Assembly: GCF_019880545.1 (NCBI RefSeq)
Contig: NZ_JAINVW010000001.1
Span: 248,001-312,000 of the forward strand
Direction of reading: 5' to 3'
DNA: 64,000 bases
Source: Flagellimonas meishanensis
GTDB taxonomy: Bacteria; Bacteroidota; Bacteroidia; Flavobacteriales; Flavobacteriaceae
Part shown: in pieces, positions 7,669-16,406 of the stretch
Layout of the letters: every line of letters begins with the position of its first letter
How positions within the stretch are numbered: the stretch's first letter is position 1
Made by a program: the position numbers and the translations under genes
Notes under the pieces: model-generated
What the model saw: the letters and a program-made list of their open reading frames with translations, nothing else
Told to the model about the DNA's origin: nothing
Databases searched by the model: none

Positions 7669-8655
7669 ATGGACCTACACCGTATTCAAGACATTTTTTC
7701 AATTTCCAATGCCGCCGCGTTTGATGGGCTGGCTTTGGAAGTTTTTCAATATCAATATTTGAACAATCCTGTTTACCAAACCTTTTGCAAGCATTTGGGA
7801 AAATCCATTTCCAATGTTTCCCAGGTGGGGCAAGTGCCATTTCTGCCCATCGAATTCTTCAAAACGCACAGGGTGGCTTCAACAAACCAAGAACCAGAAG
7901 TTGTTTTCACCAGCAGTGGCACCACCGGAAGCAACACAAGCAAACACCATATTGCCAATCTTTCTCTGTACACGCAAAGTTTTAGACAAGGTTTTGAACA
8001 CTTTTACGGTCCGGTTGAAGATTATTGCATCCTAGCCTTGTTGCCATCCTATTTGGAGCGCCAAGGTTCATCATTGATCTATATGGTCAACGATATGATC
8101 CTTCGGTCCAAGCACACGGATAGTGGGTTTTATTTGGATGATCTGAAAGCACTACATCTAAAACTCCGGAAACTGGAAGAGAATCATGTAAAAACCCTAT
8201 TGATTGGGGTTTCCTTTGCTTTGTTGGATTTGGCGGAACAGTTCCCGATGACTTTGGCGCATACCACAATCATGGAAACCGGTGGGATGAAAGGAAGACG
8301 CAAGGAACTGATTCGTGAAGAACTGCACGCCATCCTAAAAAATGCCTTTGGTGTTCCCAAGGTACATTCCGAATATGGAATGACGGAATTGCTCTCCCAA
8401 GCCTATTCAAAAGGTGATGGTCTTTTTCATGCACCACCTTGGATGCGAATCCTTTCGCGGGACACGGAGGACCCGTTTTCGGATCAATCGTTGGGAAAAA
8501 CAGGGGGGCTCAATGTGATTGACCTAGCCAATTTCCATTCCTGTAGCTTTATCGCCACCCAAGATCTGGGTAAAATTTATAAAGATGGAACTTTTGAGGT
8601 GCTGGGACGTTTTGACCATTCCGATATAAGGGGCTGTAATCTGATGGCCCTTTAG
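7669..8655 (+). CDS. LuxE-like acyl-protein synthetase / adenylate-forming enzyme
   Basis: 328-residue cytoplasmic protein related to LuxE, the ATP-dependent acyl-protein synthetase of fatty acid reductase complexes, and to phenylacetate-CoA ligase-type adenylating enzymes. The AMP-binding loop is FTSSGTTGSNTS (about residues 84-95), followed by MKGRR and VHSEYGMTELLSQAY, the family's adenylate-contact region. No luxC or luxD partner is nearby, so a luminescence role is not supported. In this phylum such proteins are tied to lipid or cell-wall acyl transfer, but the substrate is unknown. A near-consensus -7 (TACTTTTA, 7654-7661) ends 7 bases before the ATG, which would give a very short leader. 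The stop overlaps the convergent gene by four bases. Confidence 0.8.
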   Translation: MDLHRIQDIFSISNAAAFDGLALEVFQYQYLNNPVYQTFCKHLGKSISNVSQVGQVPFLPIEFFKTHRVASTNQEPEVVFTSSGTTGSNTSKHHIANLSLYTQSFRQGFEHFYGPVEDYCILALLPSYLERQGSSLIYMVNDMILRSKHTDSGFYLDDLKALHLKLRKLEENHVKTLLIGVSFALLDLAEQFPMTLAHTTIMETGGMKGRRKELIREELHAILKNAFGVPKVHSEYGMTELLSQAYSKGDGLFHAPPWMRILSRDTEDPFSDQSLGKTGGLNVIDLANFHSCSFIATQDLGKIYKDGTFEVLGRFDHSDIRGCNLMAL

Positions 8656-9026
8656 TTCCTAATGTAATAGTAGGTAATCTCATCGTCCGCGATGAGTGGC
8701 TCATCCACATAGGTCAATGTAAGGGTATTACCTTCTTCCAGATATTCATACTGCCTACCCTCAATCGTGATAACAGTGCCGTCTATCGAATAGGGATAGG
8801 ACCCAGTGGGGGCCAAAAATTCATTGTCCCCATCATTCTGGATGAAAACTGTATTCGGACCAGAATCAAAGCGAATGGAATGGGTGCTGAAATCGTAATC
8901 ATCCCCGAAAAAACAAAAACAAACCACATTGTCCAAAATCCACATTTCCCCTGGCGGAACAATATCCTCTTCCCTAGAGCAAATTGCGGCCAAGAAAAAA
9001 ACCGATAAAATCAAAAACTGTTTCAT
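8652..9026 (-). CDS. Small secreted or lipoprotein of unknown function
   Basis: 124 residues from the ATG at 9026; an upstream GTG would add six residues and is less likely. The N-terminus KQFLILSVFFLAAICSREED is a signal peptide with a lipobox-like Cys, though Ile before Cys is unusual. The rest is acidic and beta-rich, with no motif I recognise; the ending TYVDEPLIADDEITYYYIR resembles small lipocalin-like lipoproteins of Flavobacteriia. It is convergent with the LuxE-like gene (four-base overlap) and lies just downstream of tyrS, 54 bases away, so it may be read in that transcript. Confidence 0.65.
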   Translation of the reverse strand: MKQFLILSVFFLAAICSREEDIVPPGEMWILDNVVCFCFFGDDYDFSTHSIRFDSGPNTVFIQNDGDNEFLAPTGSYPYSIDGTVITIEGRQYEYLEEGNTLTLTYVDEPLIADDEITYYYIRN

Positions 9027-9080
9027 GCTATGAGGTTTATACACAGTATAGATGGGGTACTGGCCACTGCGTTGCGTGCC

Positions 9081-10376
9081 TTATTCCGCCACCAAAACAA
9101 AATAATTTTTCTTGCCCCTCTGGAGCAATACAAATCTATCGTTTATCAAATCGGATACGGTAATAAGATAGTCCTCCTTTACCTTTTCCTTGTTCACCGA
9201 AATGGAATTTTGACCCAACTCTCGCCGAGCCTCACCATTGGATGCCAAAAAACCGGTCTTTGCTGCCAACGCTCCGATCATGTCCAGCCCCGCTTCCAAT
9301 TCCTTTTTTGATATTTGCCCCTGCGGCACACCATCAAAAACATCCAAAAAGGTCTTTTCATCCAATTGTTTAAGGTCTTTGGATGTCGATTTCCCAAAAA
9401 GGATGGAACTCGCCCTAACCGCATTTTCCAAATCTTCCTTGGAATGCACCATAGCGGTGATTTCTTCTGCCAACCGCCTTTGAAGGGCCCTTGTATGGGG
9501 TGCTTCCTTGTGCGTATTTATCAATTCCTCAATCTCGGTACGCTCCAAAAAGGTAAAAATCTTGATGTATTTTTCCGCATCCTCGTCCGAGGTGTTCAAC
9601 CAATATTGATAAAACTTATAGGGAGAAGTGCGCTCAGCATCCAACCACACATTTCCGCCTTCCGTTTTCCCAAATTTGGTACCGTCCGCCTTGGTAATCA
9701 GTGGACAGGTAAGGGCAAATCCTTTGCCATTTCCAATCCTTCGGATCAGTTCCGTACCCGTTGTTATGTTGCCCCATTGATCACTGCCTCCCATTTGAAG
9801 GGTGCAATCGTGGTGTTGGTATAGGTACAAAAAGTCATACCCCTGTACCAATTGATAAGTGAATTCGGTGAACGACATTCCCTCTTTTGCATCCGAAGTC
9901 AATCTTTTCTTAACGGAATCCTTGGCCATCATGTAGTTGACGGTGATATGTTTGCCTACATCACGGATGAAATCCAGAAAGGAAAAATCTTTCATCCAAT
10001 CGTAATTGTTCACCAAAACTGCTGCATTGGATTCCTTACTATCAAAATCCAAAAAACGCCCCAATTGCTCTTTTATGGCCTCCTGGTTGTGTCTCAATGT
10101 CTTTTCATCCAGAAGATTGCGTTCCTGTGACTTTCCGGAAGGATCGCCTATCATGCCTGTTGCCCCGCCCACCAAGGCAAAGGGCTTGTGCCCTGCCAAT
10201 TGAAAATGCTTTAGCATCATTACGCTCACCAAGTGGCCAATATGCAGTGAATCGGCGGTGGGATCTATTCCCACATAGGCCGCGCGCATACCCTCCATAA
10301 GATGCTCCTCGGCACCGGGCATAACATCATGTACCATTCCCCTCCATTGCAGTTCCTGAACAAAATTCTTCTTCAT
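9081..10376 (-). CDS. tyrS: Tyrosine--tRNA ligase
   Basis: Cytoplasmic class I aminoacyl-tRNA synthetase that charges tRNA-Tyr. It is 431 residues from ATG 10376; a TTG nine bases upstream is an inferior start. HIGH is perfect at residues 45-48 (LHIGHL), tyrosine-site residues lie in GGSDQWGN, and the KMSKS loop is the TyrS1-type KFGKT near residue 230. A C-terminal S4-like RNA-binding domain (about 360-431) completes the standard TyrZ/TyrS length. It has a good promoter directly upstream and faces the SDR gene. Confidence 0.96.
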   Translation of the reverse strand: MKKNFVQELQWRGMVHDVMPGAEEHLMEGMRAAYVGIDPTADSLHIGHLVSVMMLKHFQLAGHKPFALVGGATGMIGDPSGKSQERNLLDEKTLRHNQEAIKEQLGRFLDFDSKESNAAVLVNNYDWMKDFSFLDFIRDVGKHITVNYMMAKDSVKKRLTSDAKEGMSFTEFTYQLVQGYDFLYLYQHHDCTLQMGGSDQWGNITTGTELIRRIGNGKGFALTCPLITKADGTKFGKTEGGNVWLDAERTSPYKFYQYWLNTSDEDAEKYIKIFTFLERTEIEELINTHKEAPHTRALQRRLAEEITAMVHSKEDLENAVRASSILFGKSTSKDLKQLDEKTFLDVFDGVPQGQISKKELEAGLDMIGALAAKTGFLASNGEARRELGQNSISVNKEKVKEDYLITVSDLINDRFVLLQRGKKNYFVLVAE

Positions 10377-10397
10377 TGTAATCAATTAGGATAGCTG

Positions 10398-10429
10398 CAA
10401 ATATAAAATGAACTTCCAACTTCCTTCAA
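10398..10429 (-). promoter_or_regulatory. tyrS promoter
   Basis: On the minus strand TTG (10427-10429), a 21-base spacer and TATATTTG (10398-10405) fit the Bacteroidota TTG-N17-23-TAnnTTTG consensus, 21 bases before the tyrS ATG. Confidence 0.65.
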
Positions 10430-10460
10430 TAATTCCAGGACAAATGGGTACTTTTATCAA

Positions 10461-11465
10461 ATGATTTTGGTAACCGGGGGCACGGGCTTGGTCGGGTCCC
10501 ACTTATTGTATCGTCTAGTAGACCAGGGCAAAAAAGTCAAGGCTCTTTATCGCACCCAAAACTCACTGAAAAAAGTCCTTGAGATTTTTGGGTATTATTC
10601 CGAAAATCCCCAAACCTTGTTTGATCGCATTCTTTGGGTGGAGGGTGACATTGTTGACCTGGTCACTTTGGAGGGTGTTTTCGATGGGGTTGACCAGGTA
10701 TATCATTCAGCCGCATTCATCTCTTTTGATCCCAAGCATTACAGGTCTCTGGTAAAGACCAATGTGGAGGGAACCGCCAATATTGTCAACCTTTGTGTTA
10801 AGCACAAGGTGAAAAAGCTTTGTTATGTCAGTTCCATTGCGGCAATCGGAAGTGCTGCCAAAGATGGGATTACCACCGAGGATAACGACTGGAGTGATCT
10901 CAATGTTTCGGTCTATGGATTGACTAAGCACCAAGCGGAACTGGAAGTATGGCGTGGTACACAGGAAGGACTCCCTGCAGTGATCGTTAACCCTGGGGTG
11001 GTGATCGGTCCGGGATTTTGGAGAACAGGCAGCGGCACTTTTTTCACTTATGCCGCCAAAGGCAAAAAAACATACATTCCCGGTGGAACGGGCTTTGTTT
11101 CGGTCAATGATGTGGTATCGGGCATGATTTCCCTTATGGAATCCACAGTGGAGAAAGAGCGCTTTATCCTTGTAAGCGAAAATTGGTCATATCAACAGCT
11201 TTTTCAAAAAATAGCTCCCAAACTGGGTGTGGAGCCTCCGTCAAAAAAGGTGCCTTTTTGGGTACTGGAAATTTTTTGGCGATGGGACTGGTTGCGGAGC
11301 AAACTGAGTGGCAAAAGAAGAAGGCTTGCCAAAGCCATGGCCAAAAGTCTTTACCATCAGCAACATTATAGTAGTGAAAAAATAAAGAACGCCATCAACT
11401 TTAAGTTTGAGGATTTGGACAGGGCCATTTCATTCTGTTGTGAAAAGTTCAAGAATCGGCGGTGA
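10461..11465 (+). CDS. NAD-dependent epimerase/dehydratase (extended SDR)
   Basis: 334-residue Rossmann-fold oxidoreductase. The nucleotide-binding motif is VTGGTGLVGSHL (4-15), an acidic region EGDIVD follows, the catalytic Ser is in CYVSSIAAIG and the YxxxK pair is in VYGLTKHQAE. This matches the dihydroflavonol reductase/3-beta-HSD-like subgroup of extended SDRs; the substrate is unknown. The C-terminal third is basic and less conserved. A near-consensus -7 (TACTTTTA, 10449-10456) ends four bases before the ATG, suggesting an almost leaderless message. It is divergent from tyrS and convergent with the DUF4296 gene, two bases away. Confidence 0.85.
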   Translation: MILVTGGTGLVGSHLLYRLVDQGKKVKALYRTQNSLKKVLEIFGYYSENPQTLFDRILWVEGDIVDLVTLEGVFDGVDQVYHSAAFISFDPKHYRSLVKTNVEGTANIVNLCVKHKVKKLCYVSSIAAIGSAAKDGITTEDNDWSDLNVSVYGLTKHQAELEVWRGTQEGLPAVIVNPGVVIGPGFWRTGSGTFFTYAAKGKKTYIPGGTGFVSVNDVVSGMISLMESTVEKERFILVSENWSYQQLFQKIAPKLGVEPPSKKVPFWVLEIFWRWDWLRSKLSGKRRRLAKAMAKSLYHQQHYSSEKIKNAINFKFEDLDRAISFCCEKFKNRR

Positions 11466-11467
11466 TC

Positions 11468-11896
11468 TTATTCCAATTCGGATTCCTCATCTTTTATAGT
11501 GCCCAGACTGTCCCTCATTGCCTGATTCACCTCTTTGATGCTGTCATTTCTTTGCTTGGTCAGGTCTTCCAGTGCCTTCTGTTTTTTCTCCAGCATGCCA
11601 TCTACCTGTTCATAAATGGACTGATACTCCAATGGGACCGAAGCATAGTATAGGTCACTTTGGGCAAACTGGACGCTATCTATTCCATATTGTTTGTAAA
11701 GAAACTCCATGGTTTCCATTCCATGTTGGTCCCATGTGCTCTTAAAAGAAGATTTGGCCGCTTCCAAAATGGCAAGATCATGCAGTATGAGCACCATTTT
11801 CTCCTTTGGAATAAGATTTTCTGGTTTTTCCATGACCTTTTCGGCACAGTTCCAGAGCAAGAAGGGCAAAAGAAAACAAACTATGGATTTTTTCAT
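11468..11896 (-). CDS. DUF4296 lipoprotein
   Basis: 142 residues with a lipoprotein signal peptide ending at LLWNCAEK (Cys17). It then follows the DUF4296 pattern: PENLIPKEKMVLILHDLAILEAAKSSF, a central Tyr-rich stretch LYKQYGIDSVQFAQSDLYYAS, and a helical, highly charged tail predicted to form a coiled coil (about 100-142). DUF4296 is a Bacteroidota-specific family of unknown function. It sits two bases after the pyrC stop codon, so it is cotranscribed with pyrC and the GT2 gene, an arrangement I know from other Flavobacteriia. Confidence 0.82.
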   Translation of the reverse strand: MKKSIVCFLLPFLLWNCAEKVMEKPENLIPKEKMVLILHDLAILEAAKSSFKSTWDQHGMETMEFLYKQYGIDSVQFAQSDLYYASVPLEYQSIYEQVDGMLEKKQKALEDLTKQRNDSIKEVNQAMRDSLGTIKDEESELE

Positions 11897-11898
11897 TC

Positions 11899-13233
11899 CT
11901 ATCTATTGAAAGTAAGCCTTCTGGCATTTTTTTTCTCGGAAAAACTACCTTGATCGTAGGCCAAATGACCGTTGACAAAAGTACGAACAACTTTGGACCC
12001 AAAGGTAACGCCCTCAAATGGGGACCATCCACATTTATACAAAATATTGGTCCTATTCACCTCTGTTTTTGCATTCCGGTTCACTTGCACCAGATCGGCA
12101 AAATATCCTTCCCTGATATAGCCACGTCTATCCAAGTCAAAAAGTTTGGCTGGATTATGGCACATTTTTTCAACCATTTTTTCCAAACTGATCTTACCCT
12201 CCTTTTCCTTTTCCAGCATGGCCTGCAGGGCATGTTGCACCAAAGGCCCGCCCGAAGGCGCCTTGGTATAGGGATTGTTTTTTTCCTCGAGGGTGTGCGG
12301 TGCATGATCCGTGGCGATCACATCAATTCGATCATCCAAAAGTGCTTCCCAAAGTCGGTCCTTGTCTTCCTTGGTCTTTACAGCGGGATTCCACTTGATC
12401 AACGTGCCCTTTTCGGCGTAGTCCTCATCGGTAAACCAGAGGTGATGGATGCATACCTCGGCGGTTATCTTTTTTTCTTCCAAGGGAATGGAATTGATGA
12501 ACAAATCGGTCTCCTTCCCTGTGGAAACATGAAAAACATGCAGTCGGGCACCTGTTTTCTTGGCCAAGGCAATGGCTTTTGAGGATGAAAGATAGCAGGC
12601 TTCGGCACTTCGAATGATGGGATGGAACTGAATGGGAATGTCATCCCCGTACTGCTCTTGATATATGGCCATATTGGCCCTAATGGTTGTCTCATCCTCA
12701 CAATGGGCAGAAATCACCATTTCGGTATTGCTGAATATTTTTTCCAGGACCGCTTCGTCATCAACCAACATATTTCCCGTGGATGACCCCAAGAACAGCT
12801 TGACCCCTGAGCATGCATTCTTGTCCAGGCGTTTCAACTCTTCCAAATTGTCGTTGGTCCCACCAAACTTGAAGGAATAGTTGGCAAATGAGCTGTTGGC
12901 CGCTATGGCAAATTTTTCCTCCAATTTGGCAATTGTGGTCGTCTGTGGATTGGTGTTGGGCTGTTCCATGAATGTGGTGATCCCGCCCGCAATGGCTGCC
13001 CTGCTTTCTGTGGCTATGGTTCCCTTGTGCGTAAGTCCAGGTTCGCGAAAATGGACTTGATCGTCAATTATTCCGGGAAGAAGCAGGTCCCCTTTTAGGT
13101 CGATTACGTGGGCATTGGCATCGGAAATATCAGCATCGATTCGGGCAATATAGTCCCCATCCAAGAGCAGGTCTGTTTCAAATATGGTATTTTCATTGAC
13201 CACTTTGGCATTCTTCAATATGGTTTTTGACAT
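11899..13233 (-). CDS. pyrC: Dihydroorotase
   Basis: Third step of pyrimidine synthesis: reversible cyclisation of carbamoyl-aspartate to dihydroorotate. 444 residues from ATG 13233, two bases after the GT2 stop. Amidohydrolase motifs are present: DDQVHFREPG (57-66), GVKLFLGSSTG, SAHCED, HVFHVST and ATDHAPHT. One feature is odd: the usual metal-binding pair His-x-His reads Gln-Val-His (Q59, H61), so the first ligand is replaced. I recall the same DDQVHFREPG form in other Bacteroidota dihydroorotases, so this may be a lineage variant rather than a defect. Length is normal for the class I long form. Confidence 0.92.
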   Translation of the reverse strand: MSKTILKNAKVVNENTIFETDLLLDGDYIARIDADISDANAHVIDLKGDLLLPGIIDDQVHFREPGLTHKGTIATESRAAIAGGITTFMEQPNTNPQTTTIAKLEEKFAIAANSSFANYSFKFGGTNDNLEELKRLDKNACSGVKLFLGSSTGNMLVDDEAVLEKIFSNTEMVISAHCEDETTIRANMAIYQEQYGDDIPIQFHPIIRSAEACYLSSSKAIALAKKTGARLHVFHVSTGKETDLFINSIPLEEKKITAEVCIHHLWFTDEDYAEKGTLIKWNPAVKTKEDKDRLWEALLDDRIDVIATDHAPHTLEEKNNPYTKAPSGGPLVQHALQAMLEKEKEGKISLEKMVEKMCHNPAKLFDLDRRGYIREGYFADLVQVNRNAKTEVNRTNILYKCGWSPFEGVTFGSKVVRTFVNGHLAYDQGSFSEKKNARRLTFNR

Positions 13234-13235
13234 GC

Positions 13236-13964
13236 TCAAAACTTTTTTCTGTAGAAAATGCTTCTCAATTTCATGGCGATCACACCAAAAATGGCCTCTC
13301 TAATGATCGCCGAATTCATTTTGGATTTACCGTTGACCCTATCGGTAAAAATTATGGATACTTCTTCTATCTTATATTTTTTAAGGTAGGCCCTATATTT
13401 CATCTCTATCTGGAAGGCATAGCCTATGAAGCGGACGTTGTCCAGGTTAATGTTCTCCAACACTTCCCGTTTATAGCATACAAAGCCTGCCGTTGGGTCG
13501 TGCACTTTCATGCCCGTGATGAACTTTACATAGAATGAGGCCCCATAGGACAACAAGATTCGGAAGAGTGGCCAGTTGACCACATTCACCCCTTTTTTGT
13601 AGCGTGAACCGACCGCCACATCGGCACCGTTGAGGCACGCCCTGTGCAAACGGGCCAAGTCCGCTGGACGATGGGAAAAGTCGGCATCCATCTCAAAAAT
13701 ATAGTCATAGCCCCTGTCAATGGCCCATTTAAATCCATGGATATAGGCCGTGCCCAATCCGGATTTTTCCTTTCTCACCTCCAAAAACAGTCGTTCTGGA
13801 AATTGTTCCTGTAATGTCCTTACCGCATTTGCGGTTCCATCCGGGGAATTGTCATCCACCACCAAAATGTGAAAATCCTTTTTAAGGTCGAAAACCGTTT
13901 TAATAATGGCCTCAATATTTTCAATTTCGTTAAAGGTGGGTATGATGACCAAACCGTCTGCCAT
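13236..13964 (-). CDS. Family 2 glycosyltransferase, dolichyl-phosphate mannose synthase-like
   Basis: 242-residue cytoplasmic or membrane-associated glycosyltransferase from ATG 13964 (MADGLVIIPTFNE). A longer frame upstream exists but lacks family similarity. GT2 motifs: VIIPTFNEIENI at the N-terminus, DDNSPDGTA (nucleotide binding), EMDADFSHRP (DxD-like metal site), and GSRYKKG, as in polyprenol monophosphomannose synthases. There is no C-terminal membrane domain, as in bacterial short forms. It heads the GT2-pyrC-DUF4296 unit and is divergent from a GT39-type gene; the two may act in one envelope glycosylation route, with the first making a polyprenol-linked sugar and the second using it (inference). 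Confidence 0.88.
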   Translation of the reverse strand: MADGLVIIPTFNEIENIEAIIKTVFDLKKDFHILVVDDNSPDGTANAVRTLQEQFPERLFLEVRKEKSGLGTAYIHGFKWAIDRGYDYIFEMDADFSHRPADLARLHRACLNGADVAVGSRYKKGVNVVNWPLFRILLSYGASFYVKFITGMKVHDPTAGFVCYKREVLENINLDNVRFIGYAFQIEMKYRAYLKKYKIEEVSIIFTDRVNGKSKMNSAIIREAIFGVIAMKLRSIFYRKKF

Positions 13965-14036
13965 TCGCACAAGATTAGAGCGTAAAAATACGTTTTTCTG
14001 TTTTGTTGTATATGTGAACGGGCTATTTTGATTCAT

Positions 14037-14064
14037 TTGTGCTCGGTCATTATTTGTAACTTTG
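14037..14064 (+). promoter_or_regulatory. Promoter of the GT39-type gene operon
   Basis: TTG (14037-14039), a 17-base spacer and TAACTTTG (14057-14064) match the TTG-N17-23-TAnnTTTG consensus, 21 bases before the ATG at 14086. Confidence 0.65.
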
Positions 14065-14085
14065 GCCCATTGTAAATCAAGTTTG

Positions 14086-15747
14086 ATGATCCAAAAATTT
14101 CCCCGGTTATTTCTCATTTTATCCGCTGTGCTTTTTGTCCTCAATTTGATTCAAGGTCATTTTACGGAGCTCATTTACGACGAGGCCTATTATTGGTACT
14201 ATGCACAGGATTTGGCTTGGGGGTATTTTGACCATCCTCCGATGGTCGCTTTTTTAATTTGGATGAGTGGTCTGTTCTTTAAGGGTGAACTTGGGGTGCG
14301 CTTTATGAGCTGTGTGCTTTCGGTGGGCACTTATTTTCTTTTGTGGCTGTTGATAGACAATCCCAAAAAAAAGGATTATGTCGTGCATTTCTTTCTGTTG
14401 ACATTCTCCTTTACCCTAATGAATGCCTACGGTTTTTTTACCCTTCCAGATACTCCATTACTGTTTTTTACGGCCCTTTTTCTATTGCTTTACAAAAATT
14501 ACTTGAAAAACCCATCGGTTTTGGTAGTCCTTGCGCTGGGTGCGGTAATGGCCGCCCTGATGTACAGCAAGTACCACGCGGTGCTGGTGATTTTGTTCGT
14601 TTTTCTTTCCAATCTTAAGCTGATAACCCAGTGGAAGGCGTGGTTGGCCCTGCTATTGGCACTGGTATGCTATTTCCCACATTTTCTTTGGCTGTACCAA
14701 AATGATTTTGTCTCCATTGATTTCCATCTTTATGAGCGCCCGAACCAACCGTATTCTTTTGAGGGTTTTACCCTAGGATACTTTTTGAACCTCATCGTGA
14801 TCATTGGGTTGCTTTTCTATTGGGTTTATGCTTCCTTTTTTCGATTCAAAGCAAAGGATTTGTTTTCCAAAGCCTTGGTCTATTTGGTGTACGGGGTACT
14901 TATTTTCTTCTTTATCTCCAGTTTCAATAGAAGGGTCCAGGCACAATGGGCCATAGTCATTTCCATTCCGCTGATCATCATTGCTTTTGAGCACCTACTG
15001 GAAAATGCGAAAAGTAGAAGGTGGATGTACAGGATAGGTTTTGTGAGCATGCTCCTCCTTTTGTATGCCAGGGCCTGGCTCATCCATCAACCTTTGTTTC
15101 CCGGTCTTATATATGAAACCCATGGGAACAAGATGTGGACTGCAGAACTTAGGTTAAAGGCTGGCGATATCCCAGTTGTATTTGAGAACTCGTACCGACG
15201 CGCACCCAAATATGAATTCTATACCGGCATTCCCGCCATTTCGCTCAACAATTATATGTACAGGAAAAACCAATATTCCATAGATGGTTCGGAAGAACGG
15301 GTACGGGGCAAAAAAGTGGTGTATGTCACCAAATACAGAAATAAGGGGGACATCCGTTATATGCATCTGGACAGTACCGTTTTTCATGGATTTTTTATGG
15401 ATGATTTTCAACCCTACCGAAGACTTGAGTGCATTGTGGAACAATCAACGAATGGAACGGAAAACCTTTTGAAAGTCCACAATCCATACGATTTTGCCGT
15501 TCCATTGGATGCGCTGTATTATACGATTGCCTATTCCAACAAGCACAAACAGGTAAAAGAATTGATAAAATTAGAAGTGAGACGTGAAAAACCGCACCAG
15601 CAATTTTTGGAACCGAAGGATACGGCTTTTTATTATTTTGAACTGCCCATGCCTAAAATGGAACATCCGGGCTATTATAGAATCGGTATTTCTGAACATG
15701 GCCTTCCACCCGGGCTGAATGGCAAACCAATTAGTTTAGCACCATGA
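14086..15747 (+). CDS. Family 39-type glycosyltransferase (ArnT/PMT-like membrane protein)
   Basis: 553-residue polytopic membrane enzyme using polyprenyl-phosphate sugars. The first membrane segment (about 5-25) is followed by the periplasmic acidic loop LIYDEAYYWYYAQDLAWGYFDHPPMVA, the catalytic-loop signature of ArnT/PMT-like GT39/GT83 proteins. About ten further hydrophobic segments reach residue 340, then a soluble C-terminal domain of about 200 residues. The ATG at 14086 follows a consensus promoter; an upstream TTG in frame is less likely. The acceptor is unknown. The stop overlaps the next gene's start (ATGA), so it is coupled to the DUF4271 gene. Confidence 0.85.
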   Translation: MIQKFPRLFLILSAVLFVLNLIQGHFTELIYDEAYYWYYAQDLAWGYFDHPPMVAFLIWMSGLFFKGELGVRFMSCVLSVGTYFLLWLLIDNPKKKDYVVHFFLLTFSFTLMNAYGFFTLPDTPLLFFTALFLLLYKNYLKNPSVLVVLALGAVMAALMYSKYHAVLVILFVFLSNLKLITQWKAWLALLLALVCYFPHFLWLYQNDFVSIDFHLYERPNQPYSFEGFTLGYFLNLIVIIGLLFYWVYASFFRFKAKDLFSKALVYLVYGVLIFFFISSFNRRVQAQWAIVISIPLIIIAFEHLLENAKSRRWMYRIGFVSMLLLLYARAWLIHQPLFPGLIYETHGNKMWTAELRLKAGDIPVVFENSYRRAPKYEFYTGIPAISLNNYMYRKNQYSIDGSEERVRGKKVVYVTKYRNKGDIRYMHLDSTVFHGFFMDDFQPYRRLECIVEQSTNGTENLLKVHNPYDFAVPLDALYYTIAYSNKHKQVKELIKLEVRREKPHQQFLEPKDTAFYYFELPMPKMEHPGYYRIGISEHGLPPGLNGKPISLAP

Positions 15748-16400
15748 ACTGGATAGAACGCCCTGACTTTTCATTGGATTGGATGACCATTTCCCTGCTG
15801 TTGAGCCTGCTTTTCCTTGCAGTTGGAAAGTACCTCTTTCAACTGCGTTTTGTGAACTTTATGGTCCTTCCGTTTAATGATAAGTATATGGCCCTGCACA
15901 ACAAAAGGGGAGAACTTTTTAATGGATTCCATGTGCTTTTAACCATATTCCAGGTCATCAATCTGTCCCTGTTCATCTTTCTGGCGCAGAAAATTGTGCT
16001 GGACTCCGTTTTAGGATCGGACAGTGCTACTTTTTTCTTTATCCTTGGTGGCGTAGTTGCGTTTCTGGCGGGCAAGTACATCCTACAAAAGACCAAGGCC
16101 TACATTTTTAATACGCAAGGTTTGGTTTCCGAGTTGCTATTCAGCAAAATATCCTACCTCAACCACAGCAGTCTTGTCATGTGCATGGGCAACATACTTT
16201 TAATCTATGTGCTAAAGGACTCCAAAACCGTGATTTATGGAACAATTTTGTTGATTGTTTTTATTAATTGCATTGGAATTGCCAAGCTGTTGAAGAACTA
16301 TCAAAATACACTCGTGCCCAATTTTATCTATTTTATTTTGTACCTTTGCGCACTCGAAATTGCACCCTTAGTGGTAATTGGAAGCTATCTAAAAGATTGA
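15744..16400 (+). CDS. DUF4271 membrane protein
   Basis: 218 residues, inner membrane, with about six hydrophobic segments (roughly 18-36, 58-80, 90-110, 135-150, 160-178 and 190-212). Features such as GKYLFQLRFVNFMVLPFNDKY and LLKNYQ match DUF4271, a Bacteroidota family that usually lies directly before a hemD-like gene, as here. The function is unknown. It overlaps the upstream glycosyltransferase stop by four bases and lies six bases before the HemD-like gene. Confidence 0.82.
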   Translation: MNWIERPDFSLDWMTISLLLSLLFLAVGKYLFQLRFVNFMVLPFNDKYMALHNKRGELFNGFHVLLTIFQVINLSLFIFLAQKIVLDSVLGSDSATFFFILGGVVAFLAGKYILQKTKAYIFNTQGLVSELLFSKISYLNHSSLVMCMGNILLIYVLKDSKTVIYGTILLIVFINCIGIAKLLKNYQNTLVPNFIYFILYLCALEIAPLVVIGSYLKD

Positions 16401-16406
16401 AAGCTT

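Noticed and set aside
7669..8655. Bioluminescence (lux) locus
   Set aside because: Only a LuxE-like protein is present, with no luciferase, reductase or thioesterase genes nearby.
11950..12582. 210-codon plus-strand reading frame inside pyrC
   Set aside because: It is a shadow of the dihydroorotase gene, which has all later amidohydrolase motifs.
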